Shown here: positions 7,683-15,045 of the stretch, one piece after another | Position numbering within the stretch: position 1 is the stretch's first letter | How the letters are laid out: each line of letters opens with the position of its first letter | Origin: CBDCWA01 sp046048295 | GTDB lineage: Bacteria > Pseudomonadota > Alphaproteobacteria > Rhizobiales > Hyphomicrobiaceae | Reading direction: 5' to 3' | Assembly (NCBI GenBank): GCA_046048295.1 | Contig: JBJOGJ010000064.1 | Coordinates: forward strand, 1 to 16,527 | DNA: 16,527 nucleotides | Notes under the pieces: model-generated | The model's input: the letters and a program-made list of their open reading frames with translations, nothing else | The model's database searches: none | Told to the model about the DNA's origin: nothing | Made by a program: the position numbers and the translations under genes

Positions 7683-8213
7683 TCAGCGTCCGAGGATATC
7701 CATCTTGACGCGGGCGATACCTGAGCCGCGCATACCGATCACGCCAGCCGCACGGCGGGAAAGATCGATGATGCGACCACGAATGTATGGTCCGCGGTCA
7801 TTGATGCGGACGACGACAGAGCGCCCATTGCCGAGATGCGTGACCCGCACACGGGTGCCGAACGGCAGCGTCTTGTGGGCTGCCGTCAGCGCATTCGGAT
7901 TGAACCAGCCACCTGAGGCGACCCGCTGCGGCTGCCAGTAGTAGCTTGCGATGCCTGTAAGCGCGCCCCTGTTCACGCGAACCGGGCGCTGCTTCGTTGA
8001 ACGCGCGGTGGCACGCCGGTTGGCCGAACGCACGTTGCGCTGACGGGCCGGGCGCCGTGAAGCTGCACGGGACGTGGCGCGACGCGCAGCACCGCCGCCA
8101 TTCCAGGACTTGACGACGTCGTTGGTTGTGAAGCCCTGCAGTTCAGCGGAAGCCTGCCCGCCAGTGACGAGCGTTGCGACGGCCGCAACGCCGGCGATGA
8201 TTGCCATTCTCAT
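7683..8213 (-). CDS. RlpA-like double-psi beta-barrel protein (septal lytic transglycosylase family)
   Basis: 176 residues. A signal peptide (1-23, cleavage near ASA/E) exports it. Residues about 86-175 form an RlpA-like DPBB domain: GIASYYW (87-93), ALTAAHKTLPFGTRVRVTHL (108-127) and VVVRINDRGPYIRGRIIDLS (133-152). His113 and Asp139 are the conserved residues associated with lytic transglycosylase activity on denuded glycan strands in Pseudomonas RlpA. Unlike typical RlpA there is no lipobox cysteine and no C-terminal SPOR domain. Between signal and barrel, residues about 44-82 are extremely rich in Arg, Ala and Ser, a flexible basic linker that may hold the protein on acidic polymers. The start at 8213 has GAGGAGAG upstream. 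A peptidoglycan-related role is likely; septal placement is not, given the missing SPOR domain. Confidence 0.85.
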   Translation of the reverse strand: MRMAIIAGVAAVATLVTGGQASAELQGFTTNDVVKSWNGGGAARRATSRAASRRPARQRNVRSANRRATARSTKQRPVRVNRGALTGIASYYWQPQRVASGGWFNPNALTAAHKTLPFGTRVRVTHLGNGRSVVVRINDRGPYIRGRIIDLSRRAAGVIGMRGSGIARVKMDILGR

Positions 8214-8530
8214 GAGATCTCTCCTCTACGCGATTGACGTTTCGGATCAGAGCGGGCCGCGTGGAGGAGGCATGACCGGATCAGCCGTTCCCCCGGATTC
8301 TGTGCTGGCTGACGCCGGGCTTCCCTATTCTTCAGATCCCGTACGAACCAGATCGATCAAATCGCTCTGCAAACAACTATTTTGAGGTTTCAAGATTTGC
8401 AGCCGCGGGCACATTGCATCTCGCTGGGGCACCGTCAACCCCTGGCGCCGCTCAATTTCTTCGCAGCCGACATGGCCGGGCGGCGGGCACACCGCTGCCA
8501 GCACCGAAAATATCAAGGTATTTCAGTCGC
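8214..8530. other. 317-bp gap between the SDR gene end and the RlpA-like gene start
   Basis: I see no credible gene here. It must contain the promoter of the RlpA-like gene on the minus strand. The AT-richer stretch 8340-8400 includes a minus-strand CTTGAAA at 8388-8394, but no convincing -10 element at proper spacing. A weak AAATA/TATTT hairpin near 8505-8525 lies just after the SDR stop and is not a strong terminator. Confidence 0.5.
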
Positions 8531-9310
8531 CTACCACGTACCGCCGTACGAGCCGCCATCGACGAGGACGTTCTGGGCCGTAATGTAGCCGGCATGGGCA
8601 GAGCACAGGAACGCCGCTACGGCGCCGAATTCCGGAATCTCGCCGAACCTGCCCGCGGGCACCATCGCCATGCGCTCGGCGTGGGCCTGTTCGAAGGAAA
8701 TGCCCTTGACGTTCGCCACGTTGGTCGATGTCGCGCGCAAACGGTCGGTGTCGAACGGCCCCGGCAGGATCGAGTTGATTGTAACGTTGTCCTTGACCGT
8801 TCGCCGCGCCAGCGAGGAAACAGCAGCAACCAGGCCCGAGCGCGCGCCGTTGGAGAGTTCGAGCTTGGGATCGGGCTGCATCACCGTGTAGCTGACGATA
8901 TTGAGAACGCGGCCAAACTTCCGCTCGACCATGCCATAGACGGTGTCGTGGATGAGCGCGATCGGCGACAGCATGTTCGCCTCGACGGCTTTACGCCAAT
9001 CCTCGATCGAGAAGTTCCGGAAGTCTCCAGGTGGCGGACCGGCTGCATTGTTGATGAGGATGTCGGGCTCCGGACAGGCTGCAAGCAACTTCTCCCTGCC
9101 CTCCGCAGTCGTGACATCGCACTGCACGGCGGTGACATTCACACCCGTCGCGGACCGGATCGCCTGTGCCGTCTTCTCGAGTTCTTCGAGACCGCGCGCG
9201 CAGATCGTGAGGTCCACGCCTTCACGCGCCAAAGCCTCAGCGCAACCGCGCCCCAGCCCTTTCGATGCGGCACACACTATGGCTTTTCTGCCCTTGATCC
9301 CGAGATCCAT
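8531..9310 (-). CDS. Divergent short-chain dehydrogenase/reductase (BKR-like SDR)
   Basis: 259 residues, full-length classical SDR size. The Rossmann start is AASKGLGRG (14-22), a variant of TGxxxGxG; NNAAG (87-91), Asn112 and Ser140 are present, and the C-terminal LVDGGSYGG (249-257) closes the cofactor fold. At the usual YxxxK catalytic site the protein instead has LSNGARSGL (152-160), so the catalytic tyrosine and lysine are both missing. This matches a known subgroup described as BKR-like SDR-like, whose members do not match the standard tetrad. It binds a nicotinamide cofactor by fold, but catalysis by the normal SDR mechanism is unlikely. The start at 9310 is supported by GGAGGGAG upstream. 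Neighbours give no pathway hint. Confidence 0.88.
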   Translation of the reverse strand: MDLGIKGRKAIVCAASKGLGRGCAEALAREGVDLTICARGLEELEKTAQAIRSATGVNVTAVQCDVTTAEGREKLLAACPEPDILINNAAGPPPGDFRNFSIEDWRKAVEANMLSPIALIHDTVYGMVERKFGRVLNIVSYTVMQPDPKLELSNGARSGLVAAVSSLARRTVKDNVTINSILPGPFDTDRLRATSTNVANVKGISFEQAHAERMAMVPAGRFGEIPEFGAVAAFLCSAHAGYITAQNVLVDGGSYGGTW

Positions 9311-9409
9311 TCTTCGACTCCCTCCGCAGTTCGAAACAGCGACCTCTCGCGGATCGCGCGGTCAATGCTATATCAACCGCATGCGCGCCGGGCACAAGCG
9401 CCAGAGTGG

Positions 9410-9429
9410 AAAAAACGCCAACGAGGGCG
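9410..9429 (-). terminator. Possible intrinsic terminator after the bactofilin gene
   Basis: On the minus strand CGCC (9416-9419) and GGCG (9426-9429) pair around a six-base loop and are followed by TTTTTT (9410-9415). The stem is short, but the U-run is clean and it lies about 40 bases after the bactofilin stop codon. Confidence 0.45.
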
Positions 9430-9467
9430 ATCACTGCAGGGACAGGCGGACAGGCGAAGGTACTGCC

Positions 9468-9983
9468 TCAGCTCACCGACGGCATTGCTGCACTGGCATC
9501 GTGCATGGCGGCATCGAGATCCGGCCTGACACCGTTCGGGTCCGTCGCCCGGCGCGACTTGCCCTCGAACAACGCCCCCTGCTCAATGGTGAGCGACTGG
9601 TGATGGACCTCGCCCTCGACCTTGGCAGTGGCGGCCAGGGTCACGTTCACCGCCTTGATCGTGCCGCTCACGCTGCCGCGCACGACGACGCTTTCAGCGT
9701 TGACGAGCCCGCTGACATTGGCCTCCTCGCCGATCAGGATCTCGGTGCCGATGACATCGCCAACGATGCGCCCCTCGATGTTGACGGTGCCTTTCGAGAC
9801 GATCTTGAGCCCGCTGCCGATAATCGTCAGGTCTTTGCTGATGAGCGATGTGCGCCCCGATGGCGAGACCGGGGAAACCGGCGCCACGGCAACGGCAGGC
9901 CGCGGCGGCGCCGGCGGCGGGGTGGCAGGCTTGGCAACGGGTTCAACCGGTGGCGGCGTGCGGTCGCTGGATCTCGTGAACAT
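9468..9983 (-). CDS. Bactofilin (polymer-forming cytoskeletal protein)
   Basis: 171 residues. Bactofilins polymerise without nucleotide into filaments that often recruit cell-wall enzymes at stalks, poles or other local growth sites. Residues about 46-143 carry the right-handed beta-helix pattern with regularly spaced hydrophobics and glycines: SLISKDLTIIGSGLKI (46-61), TVNIEGRIVGDVIG (66-79), ANVSGLVNAESVVVRGSVSG (88-107) and TLAATAKVEGEVHHQSLTIE (115-134). The N-terminus (8-42) is a Pro/Ala-rich disordered tail, usual for the family and often involved in membrane attachment; the C-terminal tail is short. The start at 9983 is preferred over one at 10073 because AAGGGG precedes it and because the family core needs no longer tail. 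There is no adjacent LytM peptidase, the commonest bactofilin partner. Confidence 0.92.
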   Translation of the reverse strand: MFTRSSDRTPPPVEPVAKPATPPPAPPRPAVAVAPVSPVSPSGRTSLISKDLTIIGSGLKIVSKGTVNIEGRIVGDVIGTEILIGEEANVSGLVNAESVVVRGSVSGTIKAVNVTLAATAKVEGEVHHQSLTIEQGALFEGKSRRATDPNGVRPDLDAAMHDASAAMPSVS

Positions 9984-10268
9984 TGGGTGCCCCTTATGAA
10001 TACTGTTCGGCAATCGAGTTTCAGAATTCAGGTGCCCATAAGTTAAGGTAGAATTGTGGTTGCTCCCCACCACCGGGGACGGAGTTTAACGAGCTGTGCC
10101 CGGCTGCGGAAGCATGAATTGCCCCGCGGAAGGTGCGGCCATTGTGAGCCCAATCTGCCGCAACCTCCGGAAAAGGTAATGATCTCAATTTACAAGGGGT
10201 TTCATCGTCGGCCGCTTGTGGGGTAGAACGCACTGACAGGGTGAGTGTCGGAGTATTCGGGGGCCACA

Positions 10269-11459
10269 ATGCCGCTCGGCGTAAGAATTTTCGTAGCAGT
10301 CGTTTTCTCGATCCTCGGGCTATCGTTCATTGCCACGACCGGCATACTCCTCTGGGAGTTCTCGGCGCTGACCAGCGCCCGCTACCTGCCATCGGTAACG
10401 CTGGCCACCTTCTACAGTCACCTCTTCATTTTCTTCCCGACATTCGGCATCGTTGCCCTCTTCGCATTCTACACGCCGGCATGCGTGTTCACCGACATGT
10501 ACATGCGCTACGTGCCGGCCGGCAAAGTTCGCTTCATCGCCGGCTTCGCGGTCCTCGCACTGTTGTCCTGGCTCGTCGCAAACGGCATGAACGCCAGCAA
10601 GGAGCGATCGGTCTGGGAGGTGACGCCGCAGGCGCTCGCAGCCGATCAAGGCAGCCAGAACCGGCTACCCATCCTGACCGCAATCGAGAATGTCCGTCGC
10701 GTCAGTCAATCGCGCATCGGACTTTCCGACCTGGCCCGGGACTGCGATCCGGATCCCCTGATCGGCCCGGCGATCTCGGAAGGCCAGGAACGTCGCCGCT
10801 TCTGCCTGGCATCGACGCCACTGTCGGACGCCAACCGCGCACCGAAACTCACCACTGACCGCGAATGCTGCGAGGCACAGCACGCCTTCCGCACGACCAT
10901 GGTGAAGCTTCATGCACCGCTCGAGAACCGCTCCGTCACCGGTGTCGTGCACCGCACGCTGCTTCCCCTCAAGATCTTTTTCCTCCTCGTGCTCCTCGTG
11001 ATCAGCATCATGCTGGCGATCCGCTGGGGCTCTCTCGAACGCTACTATCGCGCCTTCCTGCCCGGTATCGAGAAGGGCGTCCTGGTCGGTGCGGGAGCGA
11101 TGGTGCTGTATCCGGTCATGTCGCATGCGTTCCTGCATGCCGCCGAACTCCTCTATGGCACCAGTAGCGACAGCATCTTCCGTACGCTGGCACCCTATAT
11201 CAGCTTCTTCTTCGGCGCCTGGGGCCTGTTGCTGCTCCTCTTCTTCTACCGTCTACGGGACAAGGAGGTGCAGACGATCGTCCGCATGGGCGGCGTCGTC
11301 GGCAGCGCCGTCGCGATCGTCAAATACGAGCAGATCATCGATGCCTTCGTCCGCCTGTTCGGCTCCGGCGCAAGCCTGGCCGGACTGCTGATCCTTGCAT
11401 TTGGGGCCGGGGTCGCGTTGTTCTACCTCACACGCGCGAGCGCCGACGACATGCTTTGA
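10269..11459 (+). CDS. Polytopic membrane protein of unknown function
   Basis: 396 residues. Hydrophobic segments are visible near 8-30, 45-68, 86-105, 233-251, 270-290, 308-327, 340-352 and 370-388, so six to eight membrane helices are likely. A large hydrophilic region (about 106-230) separates the first three from the rest and carries four cysteines (159, 179, 200, 201), in RDCDPDPLIG, RRRFCL and DRECCEA; two disulphides are possible if it faces the periplasm. I recognise no family. The ATG at 10269 follows GGGGGCC; a GTG at 10245 would add eight residues. It is followed after 18 bp by the alpha/beta hydrolase gene on the same strand, so the two are probably one operon and may work together at the envelope. 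Confidence 0.7.
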   Translation: MPLGVRIFVAVVFSILGLSFIATTGILLWEFSALTSARYLPSVTLATFYSHLFIFFPTFGIVALFAFYTPACVFTDMYMRYVPAGKVRFIAGFAVLALLSWLVANGMNASKERSVWEVTPQALAADQGSQNRLPILTAIENVRRVSQSRIGLSDLARDCDPDPLIGPAISEGQERRRFCLASTPLSDANRAPKLTTDRECCEAQHAFRTTMVKLHAPLENRSVTGVVHRTLLPLKIFFLLVLLVISIMLAIRWGSLERYYRAFLPGIEKGVLVGAGAMVLYPVMSHAFLHAAELLYGTSSDSIFRTLAPYISFFFGAWGLLLLLFFYRLRDKEVQTIVRMGGVVGSAVAIVKYEQIIDAFVRLFGSGASLAGLLILAFGAGVALFYLTRASADDML

Positions 11460-11477
11460 CCGGGACAGGAACCTCTC

Positions 11478-12383
11478 GTGATCGCACCCGACCATTGCAA
11501 GTGGGGCTGCCTGCCACTTTGCCTCCTCCTCCTGCTCGCGGCTTCGCCGGCCGCCATCGCCCAGTCGAAATCGACGGGAACGGGAACCGGCACCATCGAG
11601 ACCATTCGCGTCGCAACCGGCGTCCCTGGCCGGCGAGCGACGCTCAAGGTCTGGACCTACCGGCCGCGCACCTTGATGCCGGATAGCCGCGTCCTGATCG
11701 TGGTGCATGGCGCCAGCCGCAACGCCGGCGACTACCTCGATGCCTGGATCCCGACGGCCGACAAGCGCAACCTACTCCTCCTCGCCCCGTCATTCACGAA
11801 ATCCGCCTGGCCGGCATACAACCGCGGGCGCCTCTTTCGTGGGGATGGTACGCGCCGGCCGCGCGAGCAATCCGCCTTCGGCGCCATGGAAAAAGCATTC
11901 GACGAAGCCGTCCGCAGGTACGGGAACCGCCAACGCAACTACTACATCTTCGGCCACTCGGCCGGCGCCCAGTTCGTGCACCGCCTGGTGATGCTCTACG
12001 AAGGCCATCGCGCCACCCGGGCCGCTGCCGCCAATGCCGGCTGGTACACGCTCCCGACACTGCAAGCCAGCTTTCCCTACGGTCTCCGCGACATCGGGAT
12101 TGCCGACGCCGACATCCGTCGCATGCTTGGCGAGCCGCTGACCGTCGTGCTCGGCCTCGATGACATCGATCCGCACCACCACCGGCTGCGCCAGGACGCA
12201 GGCGCCTCGGCACAAGGCCGGACGCGACTGGCACGCGGGCGCAATTTCCTCGAAGTCGCACGCAGCCAGGCGAACCGCACTGGCGCTGTGTTCAATTGGC
12301 CGCTGATCGAAGTGCCCGGCGTGGCACACAACCACAAGAAGATCGTGCCTGCCGCCGCGCGCGCGCTGTTTGGTGATGATTGA
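11478..12383 (+). CDS. Secreted alpha/beta hydrolase
   Basis: 301 residues starting with GTG at 11478, preceded by ACAGGAACC. The GTG start is chosen because it gives a good signal peptide (CLLLLLAASPAAIA, cleavage near residue 28). The mature enzyme shows the alpha/beta hydrolase layout: VLIVVHGASRN (72-82, oxyanion region), nucleophile elbow GHSAG (159-163, Ser161), an acid candidate in VLGLDDIDP (224-232) and a C-terminal catalytic-histidine candidate in VPGVAHNHKK (279-288, His284). The fold and the VVHGASRNAGDY element recall secreted esterases of the poly(3-hydroxybutyrate) depolymerase/feruloyl-esterase type, but the substrate is not assignable. A short TGTGTGT tract follows the cleavage site. 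Likely co-transcribed with the membrane protein upstream. Confidence 0.82.
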   Translation: MIAPDHCKWGCLPLCLLLLLAASPAAIAQSKSTGTGTGTIETIRVATGVPGRRATLKVWTYRPRTLMPDSRVLIVVHGASRNAGDYLDAWIPTADKRNLLLLAPSFTKSAWPAYNRGRLFRGDGTRRPREQSAFGAMEKAFDEAVRRYGNRQRNYYIFGHSAGAQFVHRLVMLYEGHRATRAAAANAGWYTLPTLQASFPYGLRDIGIADADIRRMLGEPLTVVLGLDDIDPHHHRLRQDAGASAQGRTRLARGRNFLEVARSQANRTGAVFNWPLIEVPGVAHNHKKIVPAAARALFGDD

Positions 12384-12401
12384 GGCTCGCAATGCCCACG
12401 A

Positions 12402-12429
12402 GCGCCCGCCGCGGTTCTGCAGCGGGCGC
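12402..12429 (+). terminator. GC hairpin after the hydrolase gene
   Basis: GCGCCCGC (12402-12409) pairs with GCGGGCGC (12422-12429) across a 12-base loop, 19 bases after the stop codon. There is no T-run, so it may be a weak terminator or merely a protecting 3' hairpin. Confidence 0.4.
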
Positions 12430-12467
12430 CCGCACTCGACCTCGCGCCCCTTGGGGGAAGGAGGATC

Positions 12468-12623
12468 ATGGGGCAGGTGACGCGAGGTAAGCCAATGCCC
12501 CGAGGATGCCCGAAGGCGGGGAGAAAGTTTAGGCCGGCTTCCGGGACAAAGAAGGAGCCGCCGCTAGCCGCACTTGCCGCACGCTTACCATTTGCCGAAT
12601 GGCAGCAATTTCCGGTAAATTGA
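12468..12623 (+). CDS. Candidate small basic protein of 51 residues
   Basis: The ORF begins MGQVTRGKPMPRGCPKAGRK and ends LPFAEWQQFPVN. The N-terminal 30 residues are strongly basic and the C-terminal part is a possible amphipathic helix. It is preceded by GGAAGGAGG, the second-best ribosome-binding site in the window, though only three bases from the ATG, closer than ideal. It ends 44 bases before the XRE-regulator gene, so it could be co-transcribed with it. I recognise no family, and in such GC-rich DNA an ORF this short can be chance; the strong ribosome-binding site is the main support. Confidence 0.3.
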   Translation: MGQVTRGKPMPRGCPKAGRKFRPASGTKKEPPLAALAARLPFAEWQQFPVN

Positions 12624-12667
12624 GACAAGCGACGGCAACTTCGCCGCGCTCAACGGAGTTGCAGGCC

Positions 12668-13441
12668 ATGGCACAACCGGATCGCACCTCTGCGATAACC
12701 CGCATCCGCACGTCCATGATCGAAAAGAAAATGACGCAGGCGGAGCTAGCCGATACCGCTGACTGTCATGAGAAAACGATCCAGAACCTGCTCAACGGAC
12801 GCTCCGTCCGCGATCAGACCCTGTTCGACGTCTGCATGGTCCTCGGTCTCGATTTCGATACCCTCAAGCGGGAATGGGAAGGGGGCGGCAAACCGCAGCC
12901 CACCGCCGGCAACGGGGAATCGCCAGGCCACGACATCGCTCCCGTGCCAATGGGGGCATACACGCGCATCGCCGTCGAGCACTACATCGGCAGCTACCTG
13001 ACGATCCGTCCCGCATTCAAGGACGCCACGGCGCTGACCGCGTTCCGGACCGACATTACCTGGGACGACACCTGCCCGGGCCTCAAATTCGAGGAGCGCA
13101 ACCGCCCCGACGGCCCCTTCGCCCATGAAGGCCATCTCTACATTCCCGCCTCGTCGATGTTCATCCACCTGGTCTCCCTGACCAAGGGCGCCATGCGCAT
13201 GATCACGGCTTCCCAGCTCGATCAGACCGGCCAGATGCGCGGCCTCATCACGACGCTCAACAAGCAGGGTGCCCAGTACTTTCCGGTCAGCGCACCGATC
13301 GCCTACATCCGTCGGGAGGAATTCGAACAAGACACGTTCGGCGAGATTTCATCGCAGGACCGGAATTTCAAGGCGTATCGCAGCGTTCTCGCCGATGCTG
13401 TCGAAAAGGGCTACGCGCGGCTCGTCTCGCCGGCATCCTGA
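12668..13441 (+). CDS. XRE-family helix-turn-helix transcriptional regulator with unknown C-terminal domain
   Basis: 257 residues. Residues about 10-63 form a Cro/CI-type HTH: MTQAELADTADCHEKTIQNL (22-41) contains the helix-turn-helix and TLFDVCMVLGLDFDTL (51-66) the following helices. After a Gly/Pro linker (72-95) comes a domain of about 160 residues starting MGAYTRIAVEHYIGSYLTIR (95-114), with IPASSMFIHLVSLTKGAMRM (159-178); it looks like a mixed alpha/beta ligand or sensor domain that I cannot assign. The chosen ATG (12668) has GGAG upstream; the alternative ATG at 12599 has none. It reads toward the amidase gene, but the 179-bp gap with its own CtrA-type promoter argues against an operon. 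Target genes unknown. Confidence 0.8.
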   Translation: MAQPDRTSAITRIRTSMIEKKMTQAELADTADCHEKTIQNLLNGRSVRDQTLFDVCMVLGLDFDTLKREWEGGGKPQPTAGNGESPGHDIAPVPMGAYTRIAVEHYIGSYLTIRPAFKDATALTAFRTDITWDDTCPGLKFEERNRPDGPFAHEGHLYIPASSMFIHLVSLTKGAMRMITASQLDQTGQMRGLITTLNKQGAQYFPVSAPIAYIRREEFEQDTFGEISSQDRNFKAYRSVLADAVEKGYARLVSPAS

Positions 13442-13496
13442 CGCAGTCCGGGCCGATTTTCACAACCATTGATTGCCGCAAGGCGCTCTCACACTA

Positions 13497-13528
13497 TTAA
13501 CGGTTCATTAACATTACCAATTTATAAA
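13497..13528 (+). promoter_or_regulatory. CtrA-type promoter of the amidase gene
   Basis: TTAA (13497-13500), seven bases, then TTAAC (13508-13512) is an exact match to the CtrA box TTAA-N7-TTAAC. A TATAAA -10 candidate lies at 13523-13528, placing the box centre near -31, overlapping the -35 position as in CtrA-activated promoters. The start codon at 13621 lies about 85 bases downstream of the expected start of transcription. A GAATC (GANTC, CcrM methylation site) lies in that leader at 13585. Confidence 0.6.
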
Positions 13529-13533
13529 ATTGG
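13517..13533. repeat. Perfect inverted repeat overlapping the -10 region
   Basis: CCAATTT (13517-13523), ATA, AAATTGG (13527-13533) is a perfect seven-base palindrome with a three-base centre. It covers the likely -10 of the amidase promoter, so it could be an operator for a dimeric repressor, perhaps the upstream XRE protein; that link is speculation. Confidence 0.5.
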
Positions 13534-13620
13534 CACGTGGCGAACCGCAAAATGCCACTTTTCCACATCAATCGTCTCCGCATCGAATCTGTTATGTTGA
13601 GCGTAATCGGGGGGACACAC

Positions 13621-14949
13621 ATGGCCGCAATTGCGCGAAAGATCAGGAGCATCTTCGGTCTCGGTGCCCCGCTGGCTGCTTGTCTCGCAGTCGTCGCCTG
13701 GCCCGGCTCGGAAGCAGCAGCCGAAGCGCCGACAGATCCGATAAGCCGCGTCCTCCAGAATATCCTGCCGCAATCGCCGCCGACCCTTGCAGAACAGACC
13801 ACAAGGTTCGAGATCCTGGTCCCGGACCAGTCGGATTTCACCGTCCAGGCCTTCAGCTCGCCCACCAACCGGGTCGTCGTGGAAATCCCGGCGACACGCA
13901 TGGCATTGCCCGACCATGATGCCGTGACGAGGAAGGGTGGGCTCATCAAGTCTTTCCGCGCCGGCCTGTCGGCGCCGGGACGTTCCCGCGTCGTGATCGA
14001 GGTGGCCGAGCCGGTCGTCGTCCACAAGCGCGAGATCGCCAAAACCCAAGGCGGAAATGCACACGCCATTACGATAGACCTGGTGCCGGCAACCGCCGTG
14101 ACGCGCGCAGCCCACAGGGGCGCCGCTCCTTTCCCGCCCCCTTCCGGCCTCGGCGCCTCCGGCATCCAGCCTCCCCTACCCGCGCCGGCAGTCCGCCCCG
14201 AGGAGCGCTTCGCCAAGGCGTGGAAGCCCGTCATCGTCATCGATCCCGGGCACGGCGGCCACGATACCGGCGCCCGCAAGTTCGGAACCGTCGAGAAGGA
14301 TGTCGTTCTGGCCTTCAGCAAGGAGCTCAGGGAGCAACTCGAGGCAAACGGCCGCTACAAGGTGCTCATGACCCGCGAAACGGACGAGTTCATCAGCCTC
14401 GACGGACGTCGCGAGTTCGCCGAGAAGAACAACGCCGCGCTGTTCATAGCGGTGCATGCCGACTATGCGAGCCGGACTGCCGCTCGCGGCGCCACGATCT
14501 ACTCGCTTCGCGACAGCGTCGCGGATCGCCTTCGCAGCTCCGCCAAGGGCGAAGTCAAATCGGCGGTACTCTCGAAGGGCGAACTGCAGGCCGTGCGCCG
14601 CACTGCCGGTGACGGCAACACCGTGCGCAAGATCCTCTCCGATCTCGCTGCCCGCGAGGTCGACATGACCCAGCAGCGCACGCAGCTTTTCTCGCGCACC
14701 GTGATCGAGAAGATGGGCACCACGACCGAGCTCCGGGGCCAGCCGCATCGCTCGGCTGCTTTCCGGGTGTTGAAGACCGCCAAGGTACCATCGGTGCTGA
14801 TCGAACTCGCCTACGTCTCCAATCAGCGAGACGCCCGCCTGCTGAAATCCGAGACGTGGCGTAAGCGGGTTGCCGGCTCGATCATGGACTCCATCGACAA
14901 ATACTTCGCCAATATGCGCCGCACGTCGACCGTCGCAGCCAACGACTGA
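13621..14949 (+). CDS. amiC: N-acetylmuramoyl-L-alanine amidase with AMIN domain (AmiC type)
   Basis: 442 residues. It cleaves the bond between N-acetylmuramic acid and L-alanine in peptidoglycan, typically during daughter-cell separation. A signal peptide occupies about residues 1-34. An AMIN domain (about 60-155, FEILVPDQSDFTVQAFSSPT at 63-82), which targets such enzymes to the septum, is followed by a Pro-rich linker and an Amidase_3 domain (about 202-430). Zinc ligands are His211 in DPGHGG, Glu225 and His279 in AVHADY; the catalytic glutamate is Glu395 in LIELAYVSN. Residues about 305-370, between the last zinc ligand and the catalytic Glu, include a helical insertion of the type that blocks the active site until an EnvC/NlpD-like activator acts. 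Start: GGGGGGA seven bases before the ATG. The CtrA-type promoter upstream fits cell-cycle control. Confidence 0.93.
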   Translation: MAAIARKIRSIFGLGAPLAACLAVVAWPGSEAAAEAPTDPISRVLQNILPQSPPTLAEQTTRFEILVPDQSDFTVQAFSSPTNRVVVEIPATRMALPDHDAVTRKGGLIKSFRAGLSAPGRSRVVIEVAEPVVVHKREIAKTQGGNAHAITIDLVPATAVTRAAHRGAAPFPPPSGLGASGIQPPLPAPAVRPEERFAKAWKPVIVIDPGHGGHDTGARKFGTVEKDVVLAFSKELREQLEANGRYKVLMTRETDEFISLDGRREFAEKNNAALFIAVHADYASRTAARGATIYSLRDSVADRLRSSAKGEVKSAVLSKGELQAVRRTAGDGNTVRKILSDLAAREVDMTQQRTQLFSRTVIEKMGTTTELRGQPHRSAAFRVLKTAKVPSVLIELAYVSNQRDARLLKSETWRKRVAGSIMDSIDKYFANMRRTSTVAAND

Positions 14950-14969
14950 CCACCCCTCCCAGCAACGGA

Positions 14970-14998
14970 AAAGGGCCGGCAAACTGTGCCGACCCTTT
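14970..14998. terminator. Hairpin terminator after the amidase gene
   Basis: AAAGGGCCGGCA (14970-14981) pairs with TGCCGACCCTTT (14987-14998) with one mismatch in twelve, beginning 20 bases after the amidase stop. The plus-strand tail is CCCTTTGC; the minus-strand tail CCCTTTTCC is slightly better, so it may act in both directions. Confidence 0.6.
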
Positions 14999-15045
14999 GC
15001 ATCTGGCCACTCCGCGTGCCGCTATGCGGAGAGCCTACTGTTGGA

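Noticed and set aside
8414..10046. Two overlapping plus-strand ORFs (371 and 367 codons) opposite the SDR and bactofilin genes
   Set aside because: Both lie opposite well-identified proteins and show no domain pattern.
10021..10269. Minus-strand ORF of 82 codons in the bactofilin/membrane-protein gap
   Set aside because: No credible ribosome-binding site or motif; it fills the divergent promoter region.
14176..14982. Minus-strand ORF of 268 codons opposite the amidase gene
   Set aside because: Shadow of the Amidase_3 domain; no independent support.
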